Source: an uncultured Agathobaculum sp.
Lineage (GTDB): Bacteria; Bacillota; Clostridia; Oscillospirales; Butyricicoccaceae
Assembly (NCBI RefSeq): GCF_944384735.1
Contig: NZ_CALWUN010000008.1
Coordinates: 1-48,601, forward strand
DNA length: 48,601 nucleotides
Direction of reading: 5' to 3'
Below the pieces are notes generated by a model, which ran no database searches, was not told where the DNA came from, and saw nothing but the letters and a program-made list of their open reading frames with translations. The translations under genes were made by a program, and so were the position numbers. Numbering within the stretch: the stretch's first letter is position 1; each line of letters starts with the position of its first letter. Positions 32,732 to 41,919 of this stretch are shown piece after piece.

Positions 32732-35428
32732 ATGAAAAAACGACTTTTAAGCCTGTTTTGTGCGTTTGCGCTGGTGGCAGGCCTGCTGCCTGCCACGGCG
32801 CTGGCGGATGCGCCGGAGAACCAGGTGATTTATGTCGGCGGCAAAGAAGTGACAAGCGGCGGCTACTGGACGACCGACAGCGATGGAAACGTCACCGCAT
32901 CCACAGCCGGTGAAACACCGACGGACAACTATATCCATTATGACGCAGAGAACAATGTCCTGACCCTGCACGACGCCACCATTAAAAATGAATTGGAGTT
33001 TAATGAGAGTATTGAAGGTGGCACATTCATTAGTGGTTCGGCCATTGGCGTGTTCAATCAGTCTGGCAATGCAGAATTGACCATCAGCTTGGTGGGCACC
33101 AATACAATCGCAAACGTCGGCAAAGGGATTTTTGTATTGGCCAGCTCCGCTTCTACCGGCAGCTCCAACCTGACCATCCAGGGCGACGGCAGTCTGAATG
33201 CCAGCGCCAGTCAGACCGGCATCTGGGTTCAGAGCAACGGTAACAATGCTGCCCTGTGTGTCGAGAATGCCGAGGTCACTGCATCAGCTGATGGCGCTGT
33301 CAAAAATGGTGTTTTAGTGCAGGCCAAAGATGGCTCGGATGTATCGCTGACTGTGAACGGCGGCAGTCTGACCGCCAGTGTTAATGCTAATATCTGGTTT
33401 CAGTTTGGCTCCGGTGTTTCCGGCTCCGGCACACCCACAGTGACCGTCAGCAACAATGCCATTGTGCGGGCCAACGGCGGGATTGCGAATAATTCTTCTA
33501 CTTCGATTCAGTACGGAACAGGCAACGAAGAAAACGGCGGCATCGTTTTTGACGGCAGCGCCGGCACCGTGTACGGTTCCGTCACCTTACAGGACGACCT
33601 TGAAATTAAGAGCGGCGAGACCCTGACCGTCCCGGATGGTTCCAAGCTCGACTGCAATAATAACCTGACCAACAAAGGCACGATCCTCGTGGAGACTGGC
33701 GGCACCGTGTCGGGCAACCTGAGCGGCGGCACAACGGTCACGACGCCAAACATCACCGCCCAGCCCACAGGCCAGACGGTGACAGAGGGCAGCACCGCCG
33801 AGTTCTCTGTTATCGCCAGCGCAGGTGATAGTGAAACCCTGACCTACCAGTGGCAGCAGAGCACAGACAGCGGCAGCAGCTGGACAAATATCGAAAGCGC
33901 AACCAGCGCCAGCTATACCACAGGAACCACCACCAGCATGAGTGGCTACCAATACCGCTGTGTGGTGACGGGTACTATCAGCCGCGTCAGCGTGGTCAGC
34001 GCCGCCGCCACCCTGACGGTGCAGGCGAAGCCCGCCCCGGTCTCCGTCACCGGCGTTTCACTGGATAAGGCCACTCTGGAGCTGTACACCGGCGACGCCG
34101 CGACCCTGACCGCCACGGTGCAGCCGAGCAATGCCACCAACCAAAATGTGACTTGGCAAAGCGACAATGCCAATGTCGCCACCGTAGAGGGCGGCGCCGT
34201 CACCGCCGTGGCTGCGGGCGACACCACCATCACTGTCCAAACTCAGGACGGCAACTACACTGCCACCTGCAAGGTGACGGTCACCCAGCGCAGCCCGAGC
34301 GGCTCGTCCGGCAGTTCGGGCGGCTCGTCCGGCGGTTCGTCCACCCCCAGCAAGACCCCCAGCCAGCAGGCCGCGGACAAGATTGAGAGCGCCAAGGACG
34401 GCGCAACGGTCGAAATCACGCTCAAAACCGGCAAAACCACGCTGGATAAGGAGGTTTTCGAGACGCTGGCAGGCCGCGACGTGACGCTCGAGATCAGTCT
34501 GCCGGGCGGTGTTTCGTGGACGGTCAACGGGCTGGACATCCCGGCAAATGCCAACCTGTCTGACGTTGACATGGGCGTTTCCATGAACACCAGCACCATC
34601 CCGGTCGATGTGTTCAACGCCATCACCGGCGAGGTGGACACCATCCAGATTTCCCTCAAGCACAACGGCGAATTTGGCTTCACGCTGACGCTCACCGCGC
34701 CGCTCGGCAAGGAATACGCCGATTTGTGGGCGAATTTGTACCACTATGACGCGGGCGCGCTGAAATTTGAAGCCGCGGCGCGCATCGGCCGTGACGGCAC
34801 GGTCAGTTTGCCGTTCACGCACGCGAGCGAGTACGCTATTATCATCGACGACCGCGACCACACGCCCAAGGCGTTCCCGTTTGTGGACGTCAAGACAAGC
34901 GACTGGTACTACGACGCGGTGGATTTCGTCTACCAGAACGAGCTGATGAACGGCACGTCGGCCTACCTCTTTGAGCCGGACGGCACCATGACCCGCGCGA
35001 TGCTGGTCACCATCCTGCACCGGCAGGCGGGCGAGCCACAGGTCAATTATCTGATGCCGTTCACTGACGTGGCGGCAGGGGAGTGGTACACCGAGGCCGT
35101 CCGCTGGGCGGCGGCGGAGGGTATCGTCACCGGCACGGGCGCGACGACCTTTGAACCCGACGCGCCCATCACCCGCGAGCAGTTCGCGGCGATTTTGTAC
35201 CGGTATGCACAGCAGTCCGGCGCGGACGTTTCGGTAGGGGAGAGCACCAACATCCTCAGCTACGCCGACGCGCAGGAAGTCAGCGAGTACGCCGTGCCCG
35301 CGATGCAGTGGGCGTGCGGCGCGGGCGTCGTGCAGGGCAGCGGCGCGAACCTGAACCCGCAGGCCAGCGCCACCCGCGCCGAGGCTGCGGCCATGCTCAT
35401 GCGGTTCATCCAGACCGCCGCGGAATGA
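32732..35428 (+). CDS. secreted SLH-domain surface protein with Ig-like domains
   Basis: A protein of 898 residues from ATG 32732. A signal peptide ends near LADA (about 26). Residues 27-330 form a beta-rich region with repeated strands like a carbohydrate-binding beta-helix. An Ig-like domain (about 340-430, YQWQQSTDSGSSW, YRCVV) and a Big_2 domain (about 435-515, LYTGDAATLTATV) follow. A Ser/Gly linker, another beta domain, and three SLH repeats (about 715-895: FPFVDVKTSDWYYDAVDFV, FTDVAAGEWYTEAVRWAA and SYADAQEVSEYAV) complete it. SLH repeats bind pyruvylated secondary wall polymer, so it should coat the cell wall. The 5' half is less GC-rich than the SLH part, suggesting module acquisition. 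Confidence 0.88.
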   Translation: MKKRLLSLFCAFALVAGLLPATALADAPENQVIYVGGKEVTSGGYWTTDSDGNVTASTAGETPTDNYIHYDAENNVLTLHDATIKNELEFNESIEGGTFISGSAIGVFNQSGNAELTISLVGTNTIANVGKGIFVLASSASTGSSNLTIQGDGSLNASASQTGIWVQSNGNNAALCVENAEVTASADGAVKNGVLVQAKDGSDVSLTVNGGSLTASVNANIWFQFGSGVSGSGTPTVTVSNNAIVRANGGIANNSSTSIQYGTGNEENGGIVFDGSAGTVYGSVTLQDDLEIKSGETLTVPDGSKLDCNNNLTNKGTILVETGGTVSGNLSGGTTVTTPNITAQPTGQTVTEGSTAEFSVIASAGDSETLTYQWQQSTDSGSSWTNIESATSASYTTGTTTSMSGYQYRCVVTGTISRVSVVSAAATLTVQAKPAPVSVTGVSLDKATLELYTGDAATLTATVQPSNATNQNVTWQSDNANVATVEGGAVTAVAAGDTTITVQTQDGNYTATCKVTVTQRSPSGSSGSSGGSSGGSSTPSKTPSQQAADKIESAKDGATVEITLKTGKTTLDKEVFETLAGRDVTLEISLPGGVSWTVNGLDIPANANLSDVDMGVSMNTSTIPVDVFNAITGEVDTIQISLKHNGEFGFTLTLTAPLGKEYADLWANLYHYDAGALKFEAAARIGRDGTVSLPFTHASEYAIIIDDRDHTPKAFPFVDVKTSDWYYDAVDFVYQNELMNGTSAYLFEPDGTMTRAMLVTILHRQAGEPQVNYLMPFTDVAAGEWYTEAVRWAAAEGIVTGTGATTFEPDAPITREQFAAILYRYAQQSGADVSVGESTNILSYADAQEVSEYAVPAMQWACGAGVVQGSGANLNPQASATRAEAAAMLMRFIQTAAE

Positions 35429-35436
35429 CAGACAAA

Positions 35437-35466
35437 CAAAAAAGGCAGCGATATGCTGCCTTTTTT
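35437..35466 (+). terminator. terminator after SLH gene
   Basis: AAAAAAGGCAGC, loop GATAT, GCTGCCTTTTTT; symmetric and usable in both directions. Confidence 0.88.
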
Positions 35467-35547
35467 GCTGCCTGCGGCCGCCCGCTCACCAGGGCCGTCC
35501 CATCCGGCTGACGGCCAGCTCCAGTCAGCCAAATCCGGAGCGCTTTT

Positions 35548-37378
35548 TCATTGTGCTTCGCCCCCTGTCAGGATGTCCATGAACGCCTCGCCGGTGATGG
35601 TCTCCTTTTCGTAGAGGAAGGCGGCGAGCTGGTCCAGCTTGTCGCGGTTCTGCTCCAGCATCCGGCGGGCTTTTTCGTGCTGGGCCTTGATGACCTCGAC
35701 CACCTTGCGGTCGATCTGCTGCGGGGTCGCGGGCGGGCAGGCGAGCGAGGCGTCGCCGCTCAGATACTGGTTCTGCAAGGTTTCCATGGCCACCATGTCG
35801 AAGTCGTCGCACATGCCGTAGCGCGCGACCATGGCACGCTCCAGCTTGGCGGCCTGCTCGATGTCGTTGGATGCGCCGGTCGTGACCTCGCCGCACACGA
35901 CCTCCTCGGCGGCGCGGCCGCCGGTGTAGGTGGCGATCTTGTTTTCCAACTCCTGCTTGGTCAGCAGGTATTTGTCGCCGGTGTCCACCTGCATGGTGTA
36001 GCCCAGCGCGCCCGAGGTGCGCGGGATGATGGTGATTTTCTGCACCGGGGCGGATTGCGTCTGCAAGGCGGCCACCATCGCGTGGCCGATCTCGTGATAG
36101 GCAACCACCTTTTCTCGGCGTCGGACAGGACGGCGTTTTTCTTCTGGTAGCCCGCGATGACGACCTCGATGCTTTCTTCCAGACCGGCCTGCTGCACGAC
36201 CGTGCGGCCGCTGCGCACCGCCCGGAGCGCCGCCTCGTTGATGATGTTGGCCAGCTCGGCGCCCGAAGCGCCGGCGGCCATGCGAGCGATGACGCGGAAG
36301 TCGACGTCGTCCGCGGTGTGGATCTTTTTGGCGTGCACGCGCAGGATGGCCTCGCGGCCGGCAAGGTCGGGCAGCTCGACCGGCACGCGGCGGTCAAAGC
36401 GGCCGGGGCGCGTCAACGCCGGGTCGAGAGCTTCCGGACGGTTGGTGGCCGCCAGAATCATCACGCCGGTGTTGCCGGCAAAGCCGTCCATTTCGGTCAG
36501 CAGCTGGGTGAGCGTCTGCTCGCGCTCGTCGTTGCCGCCGTAGCCGCTGCCCGAGCTGCGCTTCTGGCCGATCGCGTCGATCTCGTCGATGAATACGATA
36601 CAGGGCGCCTTTTCCTTGGCCTGCCTAAACAGGTCGCGCACCTTGGAGGCGCCCATGCCCACGAACATCTCGACGAACTCCGAGCCGGAGATCGAGAAGA
36701 ACGGCACGCCCGCCTCGCCGGCCACTGCCTTGGCCAGCATGGTCTTGCCGGTGCCCGGCGGGCCGACAAGCAGGATGCCCTTGGGCATGGACGCGCCGGC
36801 CTCGGTGTATTTGCCGGGGTTATGCAGGTAGTCCACGATCTCGGACAGGCTTTCCTTGGCCTCGTCCTCGCCCGCCACATCGCTGAAATGGATGCCCTGC
36901 GTGGATTGGACATAGATTTTGGCGTTGCTTTTGCCCATGCCGAAGGTCATGGAGCCCTTGCCGCCGCCCGCCTGCTCGAGCAGCTTTTGCGCATATACTG
37001 GCCCAGCCACGCAAAGATGAGGATGGGCAGCACAAAGGTCAGCACAAAGCTCCAGAACGGCGAGATGGGCTCGTCGATGACGCGGGCAAACTCGGCTCCG
37101 GCGTCATGCAGGCGTTGTGTCAGCGTGGGGTCGTCCATGGGGGTCGTCTGGTAGACGGCCTCCCGCGCCTTGTCGGTGAACAGGATCTGGGTGTCCTCCA
37201 CCTGCACCATGCCGATGTCCTGCGCCTCGATCATGTCCATAAAGGTGCCGTAGTCCACCTCGGTCGTCTGGTGGCGCGAGAGCAGCGGCGCGACCAGCAG
37301 ATTGAACAGCAAAACGATCAGCAGAACGATGCCGTAATAGTAGAATAGCGGCTTTTTGGGTTCTTTTACTTCTTTCAT
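35548..37378 (-). CDS. ftsH: FtsH-type AAA+ membrane metalloprotease, two apparent frameshifts
   Basis: Three overlapping frames together encode one FtsH. Part 1 (from ATG 37378) has helix 1, the extracellular domain and helix 2 ([19 protein letters not shown]). Part 2 has the AAA+ module: GPPGTGKT (Walker A), [11 protein letters not shown] (Walker B) and [20 protein letters not shown] (SRH). Part 3 has the zinc protease HEIGH and the C-terminal helices. Shifts occur at AAAA runs on the minus strand (plus TTTT 36985-36988 and 36110-36113). Adding one A at each gives 610 residues (1831 nt plus 2 is divisible by three), the normal size. FtsH removes damaged membrane proteins. The start overlaps the preceding gene (ATGA). 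Likely functional if the shifts are errors. Confidence 0.85.
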
Positions 37379-37806
37379 AACGATTTTGAGTCTCCTTCCT
37401 GCCCGGCATATTGCGCGTCGATGGCCTCCATGGCCAGCAGCAGCGCGCGATCGGCCCCTTGCAGCACAAAATCGAGCGCATACTCGGCCAGAAAAATCTT
37501 TTCCTCCGCAGCGGCCTCCGGGTCGCCGCTGTCGAGCGCCTGCTGCCGCAGGGCGTCCGTTGCCGTTTGGACGCTCTGCGCGATCTCGCCATAGCAGTTG
37601 GCCAGGATGGCCGCCATGCCCGTCCGGGAGTGCCGCAGCCTGTTTTGCAGCGCCAGCGCGGTTTTGTCGTGCTCCTGACGCAGCACGCGCATGGCCTGCT
37701 GCAATTGCGGATGGCCGGCCGTTTCGCTCTGCCGGATGCGGCGGTGCAGCCGGGCAAAGCGCGCGTCCAGTTCGCAGAGCTTGACGGTGAGGATTTCATG
37801 CCCCAT
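37375..37806 (-). CDS. helical protein of unknown function, coupled to ftsH
   Basis: A protein of 143 residues, almost all predicted helix with heptad-like runs (LCELDARFARLHRRIRQSE, LQQAMRVLRQEHDKTALALQ), ending AEEKIFLAEYALDFVLQGAD and RALLLAMEAIDAQYAGQE. I recognise no Pfam-type domain. Comparable helical proteins are found before ftsH genes in other gut Clostridia, to my recollection. The stop overlaps the ftsH start by 4 nt, so it is translated with FtsH and may be an adaptor or regulator; that is inference. A promoter precedes it. Confidence 0.75.
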   Translation of the reverse strand: MGHEILTVKLCELDARFARLHRRIRQSETAGHPQLQQAMRVLRQEHDKTALALQNRLRHSRTGMAAILANCYGEIAQSVQTATDALRQQALDSGDPEAAAEEKIFLAEYALDFVLQGADRALLLAMEAIDAQYAGQEGDSKSL

Positions 37807-37830
37807 GGTCCCGCCTCCCTTCTGTATCCT

Positions 37831-37859
37831 ATTGTACGGGGCGGGGCTGCCGCCCGCAA
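37831..37859 (-). promoter_or_regulatory. promoter of the helical-protein/ftsH operon
   Basis: On the minus strand TTGCGG (plus 37854-37859), 17 bp and TACAAT (plus 37831-37836), 25 bp before the ATG. Confidence 0.6.
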
Positions 37860-37889
37860 TGTGCAGTTTTGCCGCGGTGTATAGACAAA

Positions 37890-37927
37890 AAGCGCCAAAG
37901 TGTAAAAAAACTTACACTTTGGCGCTT
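37890..37927 (-). terminator. terminator overlapping the end of tetR
   Basis: AAGCGCCAAAGTGTAA and its exact complement form a 16-bp stem with a 6-nt loop. On the minus strand it ends in TTTTTGTC. The 5' arm contains the last codons and stop of the tetR gene, so the terminator begins inside the coding region. Confidence 0.9.
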
Positions 37928-38459
37928 GCGGGCTGGCCGTCCCACGGCGGGATGTCCGCCGTCAGCATGTGGTAAACGGTGTGGACGATCTCGTCCAGCT
38001 GCCGGGTGTCCTGCTCCGTCCACGTTTTCAGCATGCTCAGGATCGCCTGACAGTGGTAGCGCTGGATGATCGCCAGCTGGGAATGGGGGCAGTTGGGGTG
38101 GAAGTCCTTCCGCTGGGTCGCTTGGGAAAAATACCACTGGAACCGCTGGCGCAGCAGCCGTTTCAGCTCCTCCCCGTAATTGCTCCGCATCCCGTGCTCG
38201 ACGTAGGGGGCGGCGTTGATGGCAAGGACGAAAAAGCAGCGCAGCCCTGCCTCGCGGTCCTGCTGGTCGAGCGCCCGCCCCATCACCTGCTCGAAATAGC
38301 TGTCGATCATCCAGCGGAGCAGTTCGGGGATGCCCTCAAAATGGTAGTAGAAGGCCTGCCGGGTGATGTGGCACTGGGCTACGATGTCCTTGACGGTCAG
38401 CTTTTTCACATGGCGCTCGATCAGCAGGTCTGCACTGCCTCGGCGATCGTCCGTTTCAT
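37912..38459 (-). CDS. TetR-family regulator with apparent -1 frameshift
   Basis: ATG 38459 starts MKRTIAEA, then the frame is lost near plus 38430-38437. One base later it continues ADLLIERHVKKLTVKDIVAQ, followed by the helix-turn-helix CHITRQAFYYHFEGIPELL and a helical C-terminal domain ending ADIPPWDG. One added base gives 182 residues (548 nt plus 1 is divisible by three). The C-terminal domain resembles TetR regulators of the DhaS/YfiR type. It lies upstream of the ftsH operon but is separated by a strong terminator, so it may act on that operon or on the divergent helicase side. Pseudogene or sequencing error. Confidence 0.7.
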
Positions 38460-38652
38460 ATCGGTGGGCACAGTGGCGCCGCCTCCTTGTTTCCGATGAT
38501 AGGGCGCGCGCCCGCTGCATGGGCGGCGGGCGTGCGCCGCGCGTTCTCCCTTGCGGCAGCAGCCCCATGGCGCCGGCCGCGCGCTGCGGTGCCGCCCTTC
38601 TATTATGGCACAGAATGCGGCGGTCGTAAAGTGGGCGCGTGTCCGCAGGGGA

Positions 38653-38682
38653 TTGACAGCGGCGGGCGCGGCGGGCTATACT
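38653..38682 (+). promoter_or_regulatory. helicase gene promoter
   Basis: TTGACA (38653-38658), 18 bp and TATACT (38677-38682), 28 bp before ATG 38711. Confidence 0.7.
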
Positions 38683-38710
38683 TCCCATAGGAATGATGGG
38701 AGGCGGGGGC

Positions 38711-40867
38711 ATGGAACTGCTGCAAGGGTTGAATGACGCACAGCGCAAAGCGGTCACCACGACCGAGGGCTTTGTGCGCGTGATCGCGGGGGCGGGCTCG
38801 GGCAAAACGCGCGCGCTGGCGCACCGCTTTGCCTATCTGGTCTGCGAGCTGGGCATCCTGCCGGGCAACATCCTGTGCGTGACGTTTACCAACAAGTCGG
38901 CCGCCGAGATGCGCCAGCGCATCCACCTGCTGACCGGCGACAACGACACCGGCTATATCAACACGTTCCACGGCTTCTGCGTGTCCATCCTGCAGGAGGA
39001 CAGCCATGCCGTGCAGTACCCCAAGAGCTTTCTGGTGCTCGACAATGCGGATATCGACGCGATGCTGCAAATGATCTATGAGGAGCGCGGGCTGACGCTG
39101 CGCGACATGACCTTTTCCAGCGCGCGCGACATGATCGAGATCCGCAAGCTGTTCAAGGAGCCGGATTATTACGAGGACATGGTCGCTCTGTCGCTCGACG
39201 CGCTGCGGGAAAAATACGACTGCGCGCAGACCGCGGCCGACATCATCTTCTACGGCTACTTATATCAGGAGAAAAAATGCTTTGGGCTGGACTATAACGA
39301 CCTGATCAAGTTTTCGCTGTACATCTTCCGCGAGCATGCGGACATCCGCCTGAAGTGGCAGCAGCGGCTGGAATACATCATGATCGACGAGTTTCAGGAC
39401 ATCGACCAGCTGCAATACGAGCTGATGGAGGTGCTGTGCGGCTACCACAAAAACCTGTTCATCGTCGGCGACCCCGACCAGACGATCTACACCTGGCGCG
39501 GCGCGAACGTCAAGTATCTGCTCGACTTCGACAAGGTCTTTCCGGGCACCCAAACCATCCTGATGATGCAGAATTACCGCTCGACGCCCGAGATCATAGC
39601 GGCGGCAAACGCGCTGATCGGCAAAAACCAGTTCCGTATGAAAAAAGACCTGCTCCCGACGCTGCCGCACGGCGCGCCCGTCGTGTGCCACTTTGCCGAA
39701 ACGCAGGATGCGGAAGCTGCGTGGATCGCGGACGAGATGCAGCGCCTGCACGGCGAGGGCACGCCCTACCGCGATATGACCGTGCTCTACCGCGCCCATT
39801 ATGTGACGCGCGCGGTCGAGCAGGCGCTGCTGCAGCATAAAATCCCTTACACAATCTACAGCGGCGTGCAGTTCTTTGCCCGCATGGAGATCAAGGACGC
39901 GCTGAGCTACCTGCGGCTGGTCGTCTACCGGGACGACCTTTCCTTCCGGCGGGTGGCCAACGTGCCCAAGCGCAACCTCGGTCGGCGGCGCATGGCGGCG
40001 CTCGAGGAATACGCCGCGGAAAAGCAGTGCACGCTCTATCAGGCGCTGTGCGACCATCTGGACGGGCCGTTCTGCAAGGGCACCAAGGCCGCGCAGCTGG
40101 TCGGGCTGGTCGAGCGCTTTGCCGCGGACAGCGCGGGCAGGCCGGTCTCCGAGGTGCTGGCCGCTCTGCTCGACGAAAGCGGCTATGAGGCCATGCTGCG
40201 CACCGAGGGCAGTCAGGAGCGGCTGGACAACCTAGCCGAGCTCAAGCAGTCGGTATATGAATACGAGACCACCTGCGGCGAGGAAAGCACGCTCGAGCAC
40301 TACCTGTCGCACGTTGCGCTGTTCACCAACAGCGACGCGGCAGGGGAGGAGGACAAGGTCAGGCTGATGACCGTACACGCGGCCAAGGGGTTGGAATTCC
40401 CCTGTCTGTTTTTGTGCGGCCTGTCCGAGGGCATCTTCCCCTCCCGCAAGGTGCGCACGCTGCCCGGCATGGAGGAGGAGCGGCGGCTGGCGTTCGTCGC
40501 GCTGACGCGCGCCGAAAAGCGGCTGTATCTGACGCAGGCCGACGGGCGCAACTTCGACGGCTCGCAGCGCTACCCGTCGCGCTTTGTGCTCGACATCGAC
40601 CCCGACCTGCTCACCTTCACCAAGCCGCCGCAGCAAAGCCTGCTGCGTCAGGCGCGGGACTATATCGACAGCAGCCTGCGCCGCCTGCCGATGGACGAGG
40701 CGGACGGCACGTTGCCGGTGGGGCAGCGGGTGCGGCATGCGATGTTCGGGCCGGGCACGGTGCTGGGCGTCGATCTGGACAAGGGCGCGCATCTGGTCAA
40801 GTTCGACGACATGGAAACGCCGCGCATGATCTCGTTCCGCGCCAAGCTGGAAGCGATCGGCGGCTGA
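38711..40867 (+). CDS. UvrD/PcrA-type DNA helicase
   Basis: A protein of 718 residues from ATG 38711 (GGGAGGCGGGGG upstream). Superfamily 1A motifs are present in order: AGAGSGKT (Walker A), CVTFTNKSAAEM (Ia), IDEFQDID (II), GDPDQTIYTWRGA (III), QNYRS (IV), MTVHAAKGLEF (V) and FVALTRAEKRLYL (VI). The C-terminal end GQRVRHAMFGPGTVLGVD is the Tudor-like domain that in PcrA/UvrD binds RNA polymerase. It unwinds DNA 3' to 5' in repair and in clearing stalled polymerase. It is somewhat shorter than main PcrA proteins, so it may be a second copy. Confidence 0.9.
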   Translation: MELLQGLNDAQRKAVTTTEGFVRVIAGAGSGKTRALAHRFAYLVCELGILPGNILCVTFTNKSAAEMRQRIHLLTGDNDTGYINTFHGFCVSILQEDSHAVQYPKSFLVLDNADIDAMLQMIYEERGLTLRDMTFSSARDMIEIRKLFKEPDYYEDMVALSLDALREKYDCAQTAADIIFYGYLYQEKKCFGLDYNDLIKFSLYIFREHADIRLKWQQRLEYIMIDEFQDIDQLQYELMEVLCGYHKNLFIVGDPDQTIYTWRGANVKYLLDFDKVFPGTQTILMMQNYRSTPEIIAAANALIGKNQFRMKKDLLPTLPHGAPVVCHFAETQDAEAAWIADEMQRLHGEGTPYRDMTVLYRAHYVTRAVEQALLQHKIPYTIYSGVQFFARMEIKDALSYLRLVVYRDDLSFRRVANVPKRNLGRRRMAALEEYAAEKQCTLYQALCDHLDGPFCKGTKAAQLVGLVERFAADSAGRPVSEVLAALLDESGYEAMLRTEGSQERLDNLAELKQSVYEYETTCGEESTLEHYLSHVALFTNSDAAGEEDKVRLMTVHAAKGLEFPCLFLCGLSEGIFPSRKVRTLPGMEEERRLAFVALTRAEKRLYLTQADGRNFDGSQRYPSRFVLDIDPDLLTFTKPPQQSLLRQARDYIDSSLRRLPMDEADGTLPVGQRVRHAMFGPGTVLGVDLDKGAHLVKFDDMETPRMISFRAKLEAIGG

Positions 40868-41028
40868 AAACGGGCGAGCCGCCGGCCGGCGCGTGCAAAA
40901 GCGCGTCCGATGCACGGCTGCCCCGCTTTGCCAGAGCACGCGCGCCGCGCGGTCAACCGCCGCCCCGCCGGATACCACGCACCCGGGTGGCCGCCCTGTC
41001 ATAGATTGGGGGGAAAGGTGGTTTTTCT

Positions 41029-41871
41029 ATGGTGATCCATGTGGTCCAGCCCGGCGACTCGCTTTACCGCATCGCCCGGGCCTATCAGACGCCGCTGCCG
41101 CTCCTCATCCAGCAGAACGAGCTGCACGAGCCTTACCGCTTGACGCCCGGGCAGACGGTCGTCGTGCCGCAGCCGACGCAGACGCACACCGTCCGGCAGG
41201 GGGAGACGCTCACCGCGATCGCGGCGCACTACGGCACGACTGTGCTCGCGCTGCTGCAAAACAACCCGCAGCTGGGCGGCAGCGACCGTATCCGCACCGG
41301 GCAGGAGCTGGTCATCTCCTACGGCCCCAAGCTGGGCAAATTGGCGGTCAACGGCTACGCCTACCCGTCGATCGACCAGCAGGTGCTGCGCAAAACGCTG
41401 CCCTATCTGACGTACTTATCGGTTTTTTCCTACGGCTTTGACAGTCTGGGCCGCATCCTGCCGCAGAATGCCGAAAACCTGACCCGGCTGGCGCGGCAGT
41501 ACGGCGCGCGTCCGCTGCTCGTGCTGACCACGCTGGGCGAGGACGGCCAGTTTTCGAGCGCACGGGCGCAGCAGCTGCTGCGCGACCCGACCGCTCGCGG
41601 TGCGCTGATCGAAAATCTGGCGCAGACGCTCGCCGCGCAGGGCTTCGGCGGCGTGGACATCGACTTCGAGTACATCCCCGCCGAGGACGCGGCGGCCTAC
41701 GCCGACTTCATCCGCGCGGTGCGCGCCCGGCTCGAGCCGTCCGGGTATACGGTCATGGTCGCGCTCGCGCCAAAAACCTCGGCCGGACAGCCGGGGCTGC
41801 TGTATGAGGCGCATGACTATGCCGCGCTGGGGGCGGCGGCGGACGCCGTGCTCCTGATGACGTATGAATAA
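41029..41871 (+). CDS. LysM-GH18 spore-cortex-type hydrolase, C-terminally truncated
   Basis: The frame encodes 280 residues. Two LysM domains (about 2-48, VVQPGDSLYRIARAY; 52-98, TVRQGETLTAIAAHYG) are followed by a glycoside hydrolase 18 barrel with the catalytic GVDIDFEY (DxDxE). This is the layout of YaaH/SleL, N-acetylglucosaminidases acting on spore cortex fragments, usually about 420-430 residues. Here the reading frame stops right after LLMTYE, where the family continues with Trp and the rest of the barrel. About 140 residues are missing. The break coincides with the start of prophage-type DNA, so the gene is interrupted rather than naturally short. Confidence 0.85.
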   Translation: MVIHVVQPGDSLYRIARAYQTPLPLLIQQNELHEPYRLTPGQTVVVPQPTQTHTVRQGETLTAIAAHYGTTVLALLQNNPQLGGSDRIRTGQELVISYGPKLGKLAVNGYAYPSIDQQVLRKTLPYLTYLSVFSYGFDSLGRILPQNAENLTRLARQYGARPLLVLTTLGEDGQFSSARAQQLLRDPTARGALIENLAQTLAAQGFGGVDIDFEYIPAEDAAAYADFIRAVRARLEPSGYTVMVALAPKTSAGQPGLLYEAHDYAALGAAADAVLLMTYE

Positions 41872-41890
41872 GGGCAGGGAGGATACAGAT

Positions 41891-41917
41891 AAAAAGCCCT
41901 GACATGAAGTCAGGGCA
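41891..41917 (-). terminator. minus-strand terminator at the prophage edge
   Basis: GCCCTGAC, loop TTCAT, GTCAGGGC followed on the minus strand by TTTTTATC. It would stop leftward transcripts before they run antisense into the GH18 gene. Confidence 0.8.
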
Positions 41918-41919
41918 CG

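Noticed and set aside
36110-36988. Programmed ribosomal frameshifting in ftsH
   Set aside because: No slippery heptamer with a downstream pseudoknot was seen, two shifts in one gene are needed, and the same kind of A4 lesion occurs in an unrelated tetR.
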